Below are positions 10,078 through 19,241 of a stretch of DNA of 32,306 nucleotides, piece after piece. Each line of letters opens with the position of its first letter. Position 1 is the stretch's first letter. The position numbers and the translations under genes are program-made. Location of the stretch: NCBI RefSeq assembly GCF_001563665.1, contig NZ_KQ961872.1, positions 107,398 through 139,703 on the forward strand, read 5' to 3'. The notes under the pieces were generated by a model. That model was not told where the DNA came from. It ran no database searches and was given only the letters and a program-made list of their open reading frames with translations. This stretch comes from Gardnerella vaginalis (GTDB taxonomy: Bacteria > Actinomycetota > Actinomycetes > Actinomycetales > Bifidobacteriaceae).

Positions 10078-10166
10078 CTAAACCTTTGTTTAGATTGCTA
10101 CAACTCACTATTTATTGAGTTTATATGCTATATTTATAGGAAAGATTACTAATAATACTTAGTAAT
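10078..10166. promoter_or_regulatory. Three perfect palindromes between the Lrp-type regulator and the aminotransferase
   Basis: Inside the 412-bp divergent spacer (9928-10339) lie ctaaac-cttt-gtttag (10078-10093), aactca-N8-tgagtt (10102-10121) and attactaa-taatac-ttagtaat (10145-10166). Centres are 26 and 44 bp apart. Lrp-type octamers bind several spaced sites, so these are candidate operators. A perfect TTGACA at 10197-10202 points toward the aminotransferase, but only weak -10 matches lie at the right distance. The rest of the spacer is AT-rich with no gene that I can see. Confidence 0.5.
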
Positions 10167-10339
10167 TCCGTAATTTTCCCATCTATATGCGTTATTTTGA
10201 CAAACAGCCATATACATACAGATTGCGAATAATTCACAGCTTATACTAAAAATAATTAAATAAAATCGCATAAAGCAAATCGCATTAAAATGCAAAACAA
10301 AAAATAATTATCCATACGCCAGTAGCAAAAGGAGTTTAT

Positions 10340-11545
10340 ATGTCGACTTTGGCACAAAATGCTATATCTATACCAAGATCCGGCATTAGAGATGTATTTG
10401 ATCGTGTAGAACAAATTCCAGATGCAATTTCCTTATGCTTAGGCGAACCCGGTCAAACAGCGTCACAACACATCGTTATAGCTGCATGCAAATCATTAAA
10501 AGAAGGCAAAACAAAATACACAGACGTTTTAGGAATACCAGAATTTAGAAAAGCTGCATCGTCATACACAAAACGTATTAAAGGTTTGACTTATGATGCA
10601 GACACAGAAATACAAGCAGTTGACGGAGCGACAGTCGGTTTATATTTAGCTACAAAAGCTCTTATAGACCCAGGAGATGAAGTAATTATCCCATCGCCAT
10701 TCTTCACATCATATGAAACAGACGTATTGATGTGCGGAGCAACTCCTGTAACAGTTGCATTAAAACCAGAACATGGCATGCGCATAAACGCACAAGACAT
10801 ACTAAATGCAATTACACCACGCACACGCGCAATAATCATAAATTCTCCAGGAAATCCAACAGGCGCTGTAACAACGATTGAAGAACTAGAAGAAATCGCC
10901 AAAGTTTGCATAGAACATGATTTATGGGTAATTTCCGATGAAGTTTATCATCCATTCGTATTCTCAAATAATCCAGAAAGCGAAGTGAATTCAAAAACGG
11001 TAGCACCTTCCATAGCTTCAATAAAAGGAATGCGCGAAAGAACTATAGTAGTAGAAAGTTTATCTAAAACTTTTGCTATGACAGGTTGGAGAATAGGATA
11101 CATTCTAGCTCCAGCGCAAGTAATAGAACAGACAAGCAAAATCGCAGAAATGATACATTCTTCAATAAACTCCACAGCACAATATGGAGCAGTAGCAGCA
11201 TTAAATGGACCTTTAGATCACGTAAAAGAAATGCGAGAAGAGTATCGTTCTAAGCGAAATCTAGTTATGAAAGAACTAGCTGATTGCGATGCAGTAAACT
11301 TAATTGAGCCACAAGGCGCTTTCTACGCGTTTGTAGATATAAGACCTACAGGACTTAGTTCTAAAGAATTCAGCGATCGCTTGTTAGAAAAAGAGAAAGT
11401 CGCAGTTGTTCCAGGAGAAGCTTTTGGACTAGAAGGCAGCGGATTTGTGCGAGTATCATATGCAGGAAAACCTGAAGATATTTCAGAAGGCGTAAAACGA
11501 TTGAAAAGATTCGCAATCGAAATGAAAGCAGAAAACAATCTATAA
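10340..11545 (+). CDS. Class I/II PLP-dependent aminotransferase (aspartate/aromatic type)
   Basis: 401 residues, the common length of fold-type I aminotransferases. Visible landmarks are the glycine-containing AVDGATVGLYLATKAL region, NSPGNPTGAV (cofactor-contacting Asn), WVISDEVYHPFVF (Asp and Tyr for PLP) and VESLSKTFAMTGWRIGY, where the Lys after SLS is the Schiff-base lysine. GFVRVSYA near the end supplies the substrate-binding Arg. It transfers amino groups between an amino acid and 2-oxoglutarate. The exact substrate cannot be read, but the nearby chorismate mutase suggests aromatic amino acids (inference). The ATG at 10340 follows AAAGGAG. It is convergent with rho across a shared terminator. 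Confidence 0.93.
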   Translation: MSTLAQNAISIPRSGIRDVFDRVEQIPDAISLCLGEPGQTASQHIVIAACKSLKEGKTKYTDVLGIPEFRKAASSYTKRIKGLTYDADTEIQAVDGATVGLYLATKALIDPGDEVIIPSPFFTSYETDVLMCGATPVTVALKPEHGMRINAQDILNAITPRTRAIIINSPGNPTGAVTTIEELEEIAKVCIEHDLWVISDEVYHPFVFSNNPESEVNSKTVAPSIASIKGMRERTIVVESLSKTFAMTGWRIGYILAPAQVIEQTSKIAEMIHSSINSTAQYGAVAALNGPLDHVKEMREEYRSKRNLVMKELADCDAVNLIEPQGAFYAFVDIRPTGLSSKEFSDRLLEKEKVAVVPGEAFGLEGSGFVRVSYAGKPEDISEGVKRLKRFAIEMKAENNL

Positions 11546-11613
11546 ATCAGAAAACAAACAATAAAAAATAATAATAAAATTAAAAAATAAAAAACTAAAA
11601 CCAATTAAAACCA

Positions 11614-11651
11614 AAATTGCCCCCTGATTTCTTAAAACCAAGGGGCAATTT
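11614..11651. terminator. Bidirectional terminator between the aminotransferase and rho
   Basis: aaattgcccc (11614-11623) pairs perfectly with ggggcaattt (11642-11651) around an 18-nt loop. A-rich sequence on the left and T-rich sequence on the right give a U-run in both directions, which fits its place between two convergent genes. Confidence 0.88.
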
Positions 11652-11668
11652 CAATATAATCGCAATTT

Positions 11669-13759
11669 TTAAGCAGCGCTTTGTGCTGTACCACCATTTG
11701 TAGAATTATTTGCTTGCTGCACAATCGCAGAAAGGAAATCGCGATTAGACGCAGTCTTCTTCAAACGAGGAACCAAAGTCTGATACGCTTGCTCAGGCTC
11801 AAGTCCGCCAAATAGGCGGCGCAAACGATAAATAATTGGCAATTCTTGAGCAGAAGTAATTAACTCTTCACGGCGAGTACCGGAAGAATTGATATCAACT
11901 GCAGGGAAAAGTCGTTTATCTGCCAAATCGCGGCTCAAACGCAATTCCATATTTCCAGTACCCTTAAATTCTTCGAAAATAACTTCATCCATCTTAGAGC
12001 CTGTTTCAACAAGCGCTGAAGAAATAATCGTCAAAGAACCACCATTTTCAATATTTCTAGCTGCACCAAAGAACTTCTTAGGAGGATACAAAGCTTGAGC
12101 ATCAACACCACCTGAAAGAATACGTCCGGAAGTAGGAGCTGCAATATTGTATGCACGAGCCAAACGAGTCATAGAATCAAGCAAAACTACAACATCTTGT
12201 CCAAGCTCAACTAAACGCTTAGCACGTTCAATAGCGAGCTCTGCAACTGTAGTATGGTCTGTTGCAGGACGATCAAAAGTAGAAGAAATAACTTCACCTT
12301 GAACAGTGCGCTCCATATCCGTCACTTCTTCAGGTCGCTCATCTACAAGAACAACCATCAAATGAACTTCAGGATTATTCACAGCAATTGCATTTGCAAT
12401 ATTTTGCAACGTGATTGTCTTACCAGCCTTTGGAGGTGAAACAATCAAACCACGCTGACCTTTACCAATAGGAGCAACTAAATCAATAATTCTGCCAAGA
12501 ATACGATTTGGCGTAGTTTCCTGCTTCAAGCGCTCTTGAGGATACAAAGGCGTAAGCTTGGCGAATTGCGGACGCGTTTGAGCATCCTCTACACTCAAAC
12601 CGTTAATCGTATCAATACTTTGCAAAGGAACAAATTTTTGACGCTGGCTGCGGCGATCACCATCGCGAGGAGCACGAATCGAGCCTTGAACTGCATCACC
12701 TTTACGTAAACCATACTTTTTGATTTGGCTCATAGACACGTAAACGTCATTAGGACCTGGCAAATATCCGGAAGTACGTATAAAAGCGTAAGACTCTAGA
12801 ACATCAACAATACCTGCTACTGGAACAAGCTCTTCTTGAGGTTCAACACGACTAGATTGGCGATCTGCTTGCTCACGCTGATCTCTTAAATCATGAGAAT
12901 CGCGAACTTCACGATCACGAAGATCTTCATCTCTTTCAGAGTTACGATCTTCATCTCTTTCAGAACTACGATCCAAATTACGATCTACGTGAATTGACTG
13001 AGTATCGTCAAAATCACGCGTTCTGGCGCGCATACGGCGCTGGAAACGATCGCCTCGCGCAGAATCTTCACGCTGAGAAGAACGTTGACGGCGACTGTCA
13101 GCATCATAATTAGAATCTGCTCTACTACCAGACTGAGCTTCGTCAATATCGTTAGGCAAAGTAGCTAAAATTTGATCTAAATCAACTACAGAACCATCTT
13201 TAGATGAAACTGTATCATCGTTTTTCTTAGAAATTCGCGCTAAATCACGATTTTCTTCACGATTCAAATTTTTAGATTCATCTCGAGAATCTATACGTGC
13301 ATCTCTAGAAAATTCACGGCGACGACGTCCTTTAGCAGCTCTATCTCTAAAACGAGATCCATCAGAGGACGAAGACTCGTCAGAGCCGCGATTCACATCG
13401 CGAGTACTTGCATCATTCGAATCATTACTATGACGTTGCATACGATGAGCAGAATCAAAAGAACGATTTTCTTCAGATTTAGTATCTTCAGACTTTGCAT
13501 CAGCGCCACGAGTATCGTCAACACGACTTAAATAGCTATCACGAGCAAAATCATTACTATAAGATTGCTTAGAACGAATAGGATTTGCAGGTACACGCAC
13601 AGTTACACCAGCAGGTGCTTCACCCCCATTGCGCGCTGCAGTCAGAGTGGAAACTAGATCTGACTTACGCATAGTAGAAGTACCACGCAACCCCATTTGC
13701 TTCGCAAGATCTTTCAGCTCAGATAGCTTCATATCTTCAAGATTTTGGCTTATTGCCAC
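11669..13759 (-). CDS. rho: Transcription termination factor Rho
   Basis: 696 residues, far longer than E. coli Rho (419). The Rho_N helical domain comes first ([15 protein letters not shown], to about residue 45). A disordered Arg/Asp/Ser/Glu-rich insertion of about 250 residues follows, as known from actinobacterial Rho. Then come the cold-shock-like RNA-binding domain ([23 protein letters not shown]) and the RecA-like motor with Walker A PPKAGKT (about 440), [11 protein letters not shown], and [13 protein letters not shown]. It is a hexameric helicase that ends transcription. The start is a GTG at 13759 with GAGGAAAGG 7 nt before it. The insertion carries a 24-bp tandem duplication (12922-12969). 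A structured leader precedes the gene and may control it. Confidence 0.97.
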   Translation of the reverse strand: MAISQNLEDMKLSELKDLAKQMGLRGTSTMRKSDLVSTLTAARNGGEAPAGVTVRVPANPIRSKQSYSNDFARDSYLSRVDDTRGADAKSEDTKSEENRSFDSAHRMQRHSNDSNDASTRDVNRGSDESSSSDGSRFRDRAAKGRRRREFSRDARIDSRDESKNLNREENRDLARISKKNDDTVSSKDGSVVDLDQILATLPNDIDEAQSGSRADSNYDADSRRQRSSQREDSARGDRFQRRMRARTRDFDDTQSIHVDRNLDRSSERDEDRNSERDEDLRDREVRDSHDLRDQREQADRQSSRVEPQEELVPVAGIVDVLESYAFIRTSGYLPGPNDVYVSMSQIKKYGLRKGDAVQGSIRAPRDGDRRSQRQKFVPLQSIDTINGLSVEDAQTRPQFAKLTPLYPQERLKQETTPNRILGRIIDLVAPIGKGQRGLIVSPPKAGKTITLQNIANAIAVNNPEVHLMVVLVDERPEEVTDMERTVQGEVISSTFDRPATDHTTVAELAIERAKRLVELGQDVVVLLDSMTRLARAYNIAAPTSGRILSGGVDAQALYPPKKFFGAARNIENGGSLTIISSALVETGSKMDEVIFEEFKGTGNMELRLSRDLADKRLFPAVDINSSGTRREELITSAQELPIIYRLRRLFGGLEPEQAYQTLVPRLKKTASNRDFLSAIVQQANNSTNGGTAQSAA
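12922..12969 (-). repeat. 24-bp tandem duplication within the rho insertion domain
   Basis: Two copies, 922-945 and 946-969 of this kilobase, differ at two bases (gatcttcatctctttcaga plus gttac or actac). They encode the repeated Ser-Glu-Arg-Asp-Glu-Asp-Arg type segment. The period is in frame. Confidence 0.85.
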
Positions 13760-13817
13760 AATTATGCCTTTCCTCTACCCCACAGTTAGACCCTGAGGAG
13801 CTTTTTTACGGAAGATT

Positions 13818-13875
13818 ACGGAAAAATCCGTTATGAATATAACGGCAGTCACATAAACAATGTGACTGACTCGTT
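13818..13875 (-). promoter_or_regulatory. Structured rho leader: adjacent and mutually exclusive hairpins, one terminator-like
   Basis: Read in the rho direction, CAGTCACAT-TGTTT-ATGTGACTG (13868-13846) is directly followed by CCGTTAT-ATTC-ATAACGG (13845-13828) and then ATTTTT, like an intrinsic terminator. ACGGA-TTTT-TCCGT (13831-13818) shares bases with the second hairpin. An outer AACG/CGTT pair (13872-13875 with 13841-13844) would extend the first hairpin while opening the second. This is the layout of an attenuator about 60 nt before the rho start codon. The remaining spacer up to 14077 is AT-rich, with a possible promoter (TTGAGT, 17 nt, ATACAA) near 13915-13887. Confidence 0.55.
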
Positions 13876-14077
13876 GATATTTGTATGCTACTACATTCGT
13901 AAGACTCAAAACATTACGGCGTGGCAAGCTAAAAATTACATTTTACGCAATAGATAAAAATATATAAATTTAAACACAAAAACAAAGAAGAAAATACACA
14001 AAAACAACGAAAAACAAAATTAAACTAAAAGACAAACACAAGAACAAGTGCATCAAAATCACAACAAGATATCAAAA

Positions 14078-14114
14078 AATGGCAACAGGCGCAAAATCAG
14101 CAACTGTTGCCATT
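14078..14114 (-). terminator. Rho-independent terminator after the FAD oxidoreductase gene
   Basis: In the gene direction, AATGGCAACAG pairs perfectly with CTGTTGCCATT around a 15-nt loop and is followed by a run of Ts (TTTTTTGAT once the stem closes). It lies just after the stop at 14137 and separates that gene from rho. Confidence 0.92.
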
Positions 14115-14136
14115 CTAAATCTATAAAAATCAAGCC

Positions 14137-15756
14137 TTACTTTTTCTCGTGATAAGACTTTTCAGTATTTACAGACCACACATTTTCTTTTGACTTACGA
14201 CCAGTTCGAATATTATCAACAGCTTCAATAGCAGTTGCCATAGAATGATCTTGATTGTTGTAACGATGCTGTCCATTACGTCCAACACAATACAAATTAC
14301 CAAAACTATTCAAATATTCAACTAACTCTGGCATCTGTGCATAAGTATCAAAATATGCAGGATAAGCCTTAGGAACACGTTCACGATGAGCATCAAGCAC
14401 ATCTTCCTCGCCGTCAATTACTTGCATACGAGTAAGCTCGTCAATAGCAGATTCACGAGCTTCATCATCGCTCATATTCCAGAAATCATCGCCTTCATTG
14501 CAGAAGTATTCAAGACCAATCCAAACAGTATTATCAACGTCACTGACAAGATATGGGCTCCAGTTGTTAAAGATTTGCAAACGACCAACTTTATAACCAG
14601 GATCTTGTACATAAATCCAACAATCCGGAACAATAGGTGGATTTCCAAGAGTAGGAATCGAAGTAGTATTACGCAAACGCATGTGCTTAACAAGCAAACC
14701 AACAGTCACAAAATCTCGATAAGGCAAGCCTGAAGCCACACGCTTCATTTCAGAAGGAACTTCAGCGTTTGCATCGCCTTGCGCACCTTGCTCAAGAGCT
14801 TCAACCAAATCCTTAATTGGCATAGATGAAATAAACTGATCTGCATGAATTTCGCAACGCTCGCCATCAGAATTTTCAACTGTAACACTAGAAATATGGC
14901 CATTTTCTTGTGAGATAGCAACAACTTTCGCATCCGTACGAACAGTTACGCCATTTTCACGCGCTTTACGCTCTACAGTTTCCCACAATTGACCCGGACC
15001 GAGCTTCGGATACCAAAATTCTTCAATTAAAGAAGTTTCAACTTCTTTCTTCTTGCCATTCTTTTTAGGCATAAGCTTCGAAAATGCATTCTTCAAAACT
15101 TCTACAATGCTCAAGCCTTTAACACGCTGAGCGCCCCAATCTGCAGAAATCTTGCTAGGATGCCTACCCCATAACTTCTCTGTATAGCCTTCAAAGAACA
15201 TAGAGTAAAGCTTTTTACCAAAACGATTGATATAAAAATTCTCAAGATTAGTTTCTGGCAATTTGTGAATCATAGACCAAAGGTAACTAAAACCAACTTT
15301 CATAGTTAGCACAAAACCCATGGAACGCAATGTAGATGCAGAAAGAGAAATAGGATAGTCAAAGAAATGATGATTCCAAAAAATCCTAGAAACACGATGA
15401 CGCTTTAACATAACCTCATCTTCAACTTCAGGATCTGGACCGCCTTCTTCCAAATCGTGATGACGACCAAGTTTTTTATCGTCATAAGAAGGAGCGCCTT
15501 GCAAAGGAAGCATATCGCGCCACCATTGCATAATTCGATCATCTTTGGAGAAGAAACGATGGCCACCAATATCCATACGGTTGCCATTGTATTTTACAGT
15601 ACGAGAAATGCCGCCAAATTCTGTTGTGGATTCAAGAACAGTCACATCATAACGATTAGAACCACCATCTTTTACGAGTTCCCAAGCAGCTGTTAGGCCT
15701 GCAGGACCACCGCCAATTATTACAACGGATTCTTTTTTTGATTGCGTATCTGACAC
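14137..15756 (-). CDS. FAD/NAD(P)-binding oxidoreductase (amine oxidase / UDP-galactopyranose mutase-like)
   Basis: About 539 residues. The N-terminus has a dinucleotide-binding fold ([18 protein letters not shown]), then [14 protein letters not shown], and later a glycine-containing C-terminal FAD segment ([19 protein letters not shown]). The middle motif [14 protein letters not shown] and the 'TEKLWG' segment are typical of protoporphyrinogen-oxidase-like proteins in cell-envelope sugar pathways. The substrate is unknown. I start it at the GTG at 15756 because GGAGG lies 4 nt upstream. A longer frame to 15816 would add 20 residues ahead of the Rossmann motif without a ribosome site. It is monocistronic by its own terminator. 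DUF2469 lies 175 bp upstream on the same strand. Confidence 0.82.
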   Translation of the reverse strand: MSDTQSKKESVVIIGGGPAGLTAAWELVKDGGSNRYDVTVLESTTEFGGISRTVKYNGNRMDIGGHRFFSKDDRIMQWWRDMLPLQGAPSYDDKKLGRHHDLEEGGPDPEVEDEVMLKRHRVSRIFWNHHFFDYPISLSASTLRSMGFVLTMKVGFSYLWSMIHKLPETNLENFYINRFGKKLYSMFFEGYTEKLWGRHPSKISADWGAQRVKGLSIVEVLKNAFSKLMPKKNGKKKEVETSLIEEFWYPKLGPGQLWETVERKARENGVTVRTDAKVVAISQENGHISSVTVENSDGERCEIHADQFISSMPIKDLVEALEQGAQGDANAEVPSEMKRVASGLPYRDFVTVGLLVKHMRLRNTTSIPTLGNPPIVPDCWIYVQDPGYKVGRLQIFNNWSPYLVSDVDNTVWIGLEYFCNEGDDFWNMSDDEARESAIDELTRMQVIDGEEDVLDAHRERVPKAYPAYFDTYAQMPELVEYLNSFGNLYCVGRNGQHRYNNQDHSMATAIEAVDNIRTGRKSKENVWSVNTEKSYHEKK

Positions 15757-15930
15757 TTTTCCTCCATAATCAAGTATGTGCTTATCAAGTTTTAGAAAAC
15801 TAACAACAAACCTCATGTGCGCAAATTTTTAACAAACGCTCATAAAGAGTATACACACACTGTAAGATAGTGAGATTGTATAAACTTTAATAGTACCGAA
15901 CACTAAGCGAACTACAACAATCGCTCTAAG

Positions 15931-16245
15931 TTAAGCAATTGATTCAGGAATATCAATATCTGTTTTTTGCACTTCTTCAACATTCACATCTTTGAAAGTC
16001 ACTATACGCACTGTTTTTACAAAACGAGTTGGTCTATAAACATCCCACACCCACGCGTCAGTAAGTTGTACATCAAAATAAACATCCTGACCAGCAGCGC
16101 AAGCCTTAAAATCAACCTTATTCGCTAAATAAAAACGTCGCTCAGTTTCCACAACATATGTAAATAATTTTATTACATCGCGATACTCTTTATACAAAGC
16201 AAGCTCTGCATCAGTTTCATAATTGTCAAGATCTTCAGCGCTCAT
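15931..16245 (-). CDS. DUF2469 family protein
   Basis: 104 residues that match the actinobacterial DUF2469 pattern almost end to end: MSAEDLDNYETDAELALY at the start, VVETERRFYLANKVDF, then DAWVWDVYRPTRFVKTVRIVTFKDVNVEE. Function is unknown. The family is highly conserved in actinobacteria and is often near ribonuclease HII and signal peptidase genes, neither of which is present here. The ATG at 16245 follows GGGAG. It overlaps the end of the GNAT gene by 11 nt, so the two are likely translated together. Confidence 0.9.
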   Translation of the reverse strand: MSAEDLDNYETDAELALYKEYRDVIKLFTYVVETERRFYLANKVDFKACAAGQDVYFDVQLTDAWVWDVYRPTRFVKTVRIVTFKDVNVEEVQKTDIDIPESIA

Positions 16246-17479
16246 TCACTTCACTCCCAGTTGTAGTGTTATTTACGCGACTCAAAGCAGAATTATCAAG
16301 CTTATTGTTTTCGCTTTCACTAATTTTATTATTTCGATTATCGCTACTCTTATTATTCCACTTATTGCTATTGTGATTATTGCGATCCCTTCCTAAAAAT
16401 CTCCACCAAGCTCGCTTAGATTGCTTCTTCGATTTAATAGAATTGTTTCCATCATTCGAGTAGTTTCCAGCATTCCCAACATTTACATCATTTCCAACAT
16501 TCCCAACATTCAAACTAACACTGTCGCTTTTAATCGAAGAAATATTAGAACTACTTTCATCCTTAGAAGAATCATCAAAACTTTCCGAATTGTGATCCAA
16601 AACACCATTAAATTTAGATTCTCCAGGCTTTTCAAATGAAGATGAAGTTTTAATAGGGACAGCAATAGAATGTTCATGAGCACTTAAAGCTTCACGAACT
16701 CCAGGATTTTCTTCAATAACATGCAGACCAAAGGCATCAAGCGAGCGAATAGCGTCATATTCATCTGCCAAAGTATCCATAACAACAAAATCTTGATACT
16801 TTTGATTATAAGAATCCCACAACGCATCACGCGCAGTACCTGTACGCATGAAACCTAAAGATTGATAAACAGAAAGAGAACGCGTATTAGTTGCAGGAAC
16901 ACCTACCCAGATTCTATGCATTCCAAGACCAACAGGCAATGACGCAAAACCATATGTCATAACGCGAGGCATCGCATCACGAGAATAACCGCGACCACGA
17001 TAATCACGACCAAGAACAACCTGAATTCGCGCAGAACGAGCCCATCCGTCAATATCGATCAAGAAAATCATTCCAATAATAGACGCAGACTTATTTTCTT
17101 CGTCATCTAAAACATCTGGCACAATCGCCCAAGCTATAGTAGGACGCGATTGAACATCTCCAGAAAAACGGCATTCATTGCACCCATTAGAAGAATCATC
17201 TGCAAAACAACTATTTTTCGACCATTGAACAGATCTTTCAACCCAAGCGTGCACCATAGTACGTTCAGATTGTGAATCTTTCCCTGTTATTAAAGCAGCT
17301 GAATCAAAAGCATGCAAATCATCCATTCTAGACAAATCATCAAGCGTAGCAGGACGAAGTTTAGCCATCTCACCGCGAATTTCTGGAATATCTATACTCA
17401 CAGGAAGTGCACGTGAATCAAGCGACTCGCAAGCATCACTAATACTCAAATTCATTTCTTTCATATCCATATCTTCCAT
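16235..17479 (-). CDS. GNAT-family N-acetyltransferase with long low-complexity C-terminal tail
   Basis: 414 residues. The GNAT fold occupies about residues 30-225. Motif A is visible as IQVVLGRDYRGRGYSRDAMPRV (acetyl-CoA pyrophosphate loop RGRGYS), followed by LGMHRIWVGVPATNTRSLSVYQSLGFMRTG, typical of the RimJ/RimL branch. The substrate is not readable; protein N-terminal or small-molecule acetylation are both possible. The last about 150 residues are Asn/Ser/Lys-rich with repeated Val-Gly-Asn and a basic RAWWRFLGRDR patch. This tail is unusual and could be a membrane- or nucleic-acid-contacting extension (inference). Several ATGs compete for the start; 17479 is the longest. The stop overlaps the DUF2469 start. 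Confidence 0.85.
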   Translation of the reverse strand: MEDMDMKEMNLSISDACESLDSRALPVSIDIPEIRGEMAKLRPATLDDLSRMDDLHAFDSAALITGKDSQSERTMVHAWVERSVQWSKNSCFADDSSNGCNECRFSGDVQSRPTIAWAIVPDVLDDEENKSASIIGMIFLIDIDGWARSARIQVVLGRDYRGRGYSRDAMPRVMTYGFASLPVGLGMHRIWVGVPATNTRSLSVYQSLGFMRTGTARDALWDSYNQKYQDFVVMDTLADEYDAIRSLDAFGLHVIEENPGVREALSAHEHSIAVPIKTSSSFEKPGESKFNGVLDHNSESFDDSSKDESSSNISSIKSDSVSLNVGNVGNDVNVGNAGNYSNDGNNSIKSKKQSKRAWWRFLGRDRNNHNSNKWNNKSSDNRNNKISESENNKLDNSALSRVNNTTTGSEVNER

Positions 17480-17642
17480 CTATTCCGACTATTCCCCAAA
17501 ATCCCCTATCGAATCATAATAATCTTACTCTTATTCAAAACTATCTATTTGCAACTTCTACTATTATTCCAAACAGACCACACAAAATCTAACTGCTTCA
17601 TTGCACTAAATAATTCATACCAACAAATAAATATACAACAAA

Positions 17643-17702
17643 AGGTTCTGCACGCTTACGAAATATCAACAATTATGAATAAAACGCAAACGTACAGAAC
17701 CT
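17643..17702 (-). terminator. Rho-independent terminator after gatB
   Basis: In the gatB direction, AGGTTCTGTACG pairs with CGTGCAGAACCT (one G-U pair) around a 36-nt loop and is followed by TTTTGTTGTATATTT. The long AT-rich loop is atypical, but the stem and U-rich tail are good. It sits about 10 bp after the stop codon. Confidence 0.78.
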
Positions 17703-17708
17703 ATAAAA

Positions 17709-19208
17709 TCAAGCTTTGATTTTAGCCATCACAATCTTAGTAACAGCCTTAGCATCAGCCTGACCTTTAGTAGCACGCATTACTGCTCCAATAATCGCAC
17801 CCATCGGCTTCATATTGCCCGACTTAAGCTTTTCAACAACTTCAGGATCAGCAGCAAGAGCTGCATCAACAGCGGCTTCCAAAGCGCCGTCATCGTTCAT
17901 AACCTTAAATCCGTGCTTATTAACAACTTCATCAGGCGTGCCCTCACCAGCCAAAACGCAAGCAACAGTTTGTTTTGCAAGCTTATCGTTAAGCTTACCG
18001 TCTGCAATCAAGCGCTCAACTTCAGCTACGTCTTTCGGAGTAATAGGCAATTCTTCCAAAGTTACTCCACGAGTGTTTGCTTCACGAGCAAGCTCTCCAA
18101 GCCACCACTTCTTAGCACCAGCTGCATTTGCACCAGCTTTAACGGTTTCTTCAACCAAATCAAGAGCATCAGCATTCAAAATATCTCGCATTTCAAGATC
18201 GCTAATACCCCATTCGCTTTGTAAACGGTTACGGCGCTCGCGAGGCATTTCCGGCATCTGCGCTTTAATGTGCTCAATATGCTCTTTAGTGATGTGAAGC
18301 ATAACCAAATCTGGGTCTGGGAAGTAACGATAATCATCAGCATCCGACTTTACGCGACCGCCTGCAGTAGTTTGAGTTGCTTCATCCCAGTGACGAGTTT
18401 CTTGTAAGATCTCTCCGCCTTCGCTCAAAATAGCAGCCTGACGGCGAATCTCATATTGCAACGTTTTCTCAATTCCGCGGAACGTGTTTACATTCTTTGT
18501 TTCAGAACGCGTACCAAATGGATCCGTTGGCTTTGCGCGAAGAGAAACGTTCACGTCAGCGCGCATATTGCCCTGCTCCATACGAGCATGGGAAATGTTG
18601 AGAGCGCGAACAATATCGCGAATAGCTCGCATATAAGCACCAGCAATTTCTGGAGCGCGAGCGCCTGCACCCTCGATTGGCTTAGTAACAATCTCAATCA
18701 AAGGCACGCCTGCGCGATTGTAATCAACCAAAGAATGATTTGCGCCTTCAATACGTCCATCAGCACCGCCAACGTGCGTATTCTTACCAGCATCATCCTC
18801 AATGTGAGCGCGCTCAATAGGCACACGGAACACAGTTCCATCTTCAAGCTCTACATCTAGATAGCCATTACCGTTAGTAGGCTTATCGTACTGCGAAATT
18901 TGGTAATCGCGCGGCATATCTGGGTAGAAGTAGTTCTTACGAGCAAACTGGCTCCACTCAGCAATTTCGCAATGTAAAGCCAAACCGAGTTTAATCGCGT
19001 AATCAACTGCAGTCTTATTTACAACAGGCAAAGAGCCTGGAAGACCAAGACTTACAGGAGTCAATTGAGTATTTGGCTCACCACCAAAAGACACTTCCGC
19101 TGGGCAAAATAGCTTCGTGCGCGTGCACAACTCAACGTGCGTTTCCAAACCGAATACTGGATCGAATTGCTCCACAGCATCGGCATATTTCATAAGTTTT
19201 TCAGCCAT
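17709..19208 (-). CDS. gatB: Asp-tRNA(Asn)/Glu-tRNA(Gln) amidotransferase subunit B
   Basis: 499 residues. The N-terminus ([22 protein letters not shown]) is the GatB signature, followed by [12 protein letters not shown], the cradle domain and the C-terminal YqeY-like tail ([23 protein letters not shown], family pattern). GatB activates the misacylated Glu- or Asp-tRNA with ATP and accepts ammonia from GatA. ATG at 19208 follows AAGGAT. It is last in gatC-gatA-gatB, 33 bp after gatA, and ends just before a terminator. Confidence 0.98.
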   Translation of the reverse strand: MAEKLMKYADAVEQFDPVFGLETHVELCTRTKLFCPAEVSFGGEPNTQLTPVSLGLPGSLPVVNKTAVDYAIKLGLALHCEIAEWSQFARKNYFYPDMPRDYQISQYDKPTNGNGYLDVELEDGTVFRVPIERAHIEDDAGKNTHVGGADGRIEGANHSLVDYNRAGVPLIEIVTKPIEGAGARAPEIAGAYMRAIRDIVRALNISHARMEQGNMRADVNVSLRAKPTDPFGTRSETKNVNTFRGIEKTLQYEIRRQAAILSEGGEILQETRHWDEATQTTAGGRVKSDADDYRYFPDPDLVMLHITKEHIEHIKAQMPEMPRERRNRLQSEWGISDLEMRDILNADALDLVEETVKAGANAAGAKKWWLGELAREANTRGVTLEELPITPKDVAEVERLIADGKLNDKLAKQTVACVLAGEGTPDEVVNKHGFKVMNDDGALEAAVDAALAADPEVVEKLKSGNMKPMGAIIGAVMRATKGQADAKAVTKIVMAKIKA

Positions 19209-19241
19209 GAGATATCCTTCTTATTTAAGCTTTACTTCACT

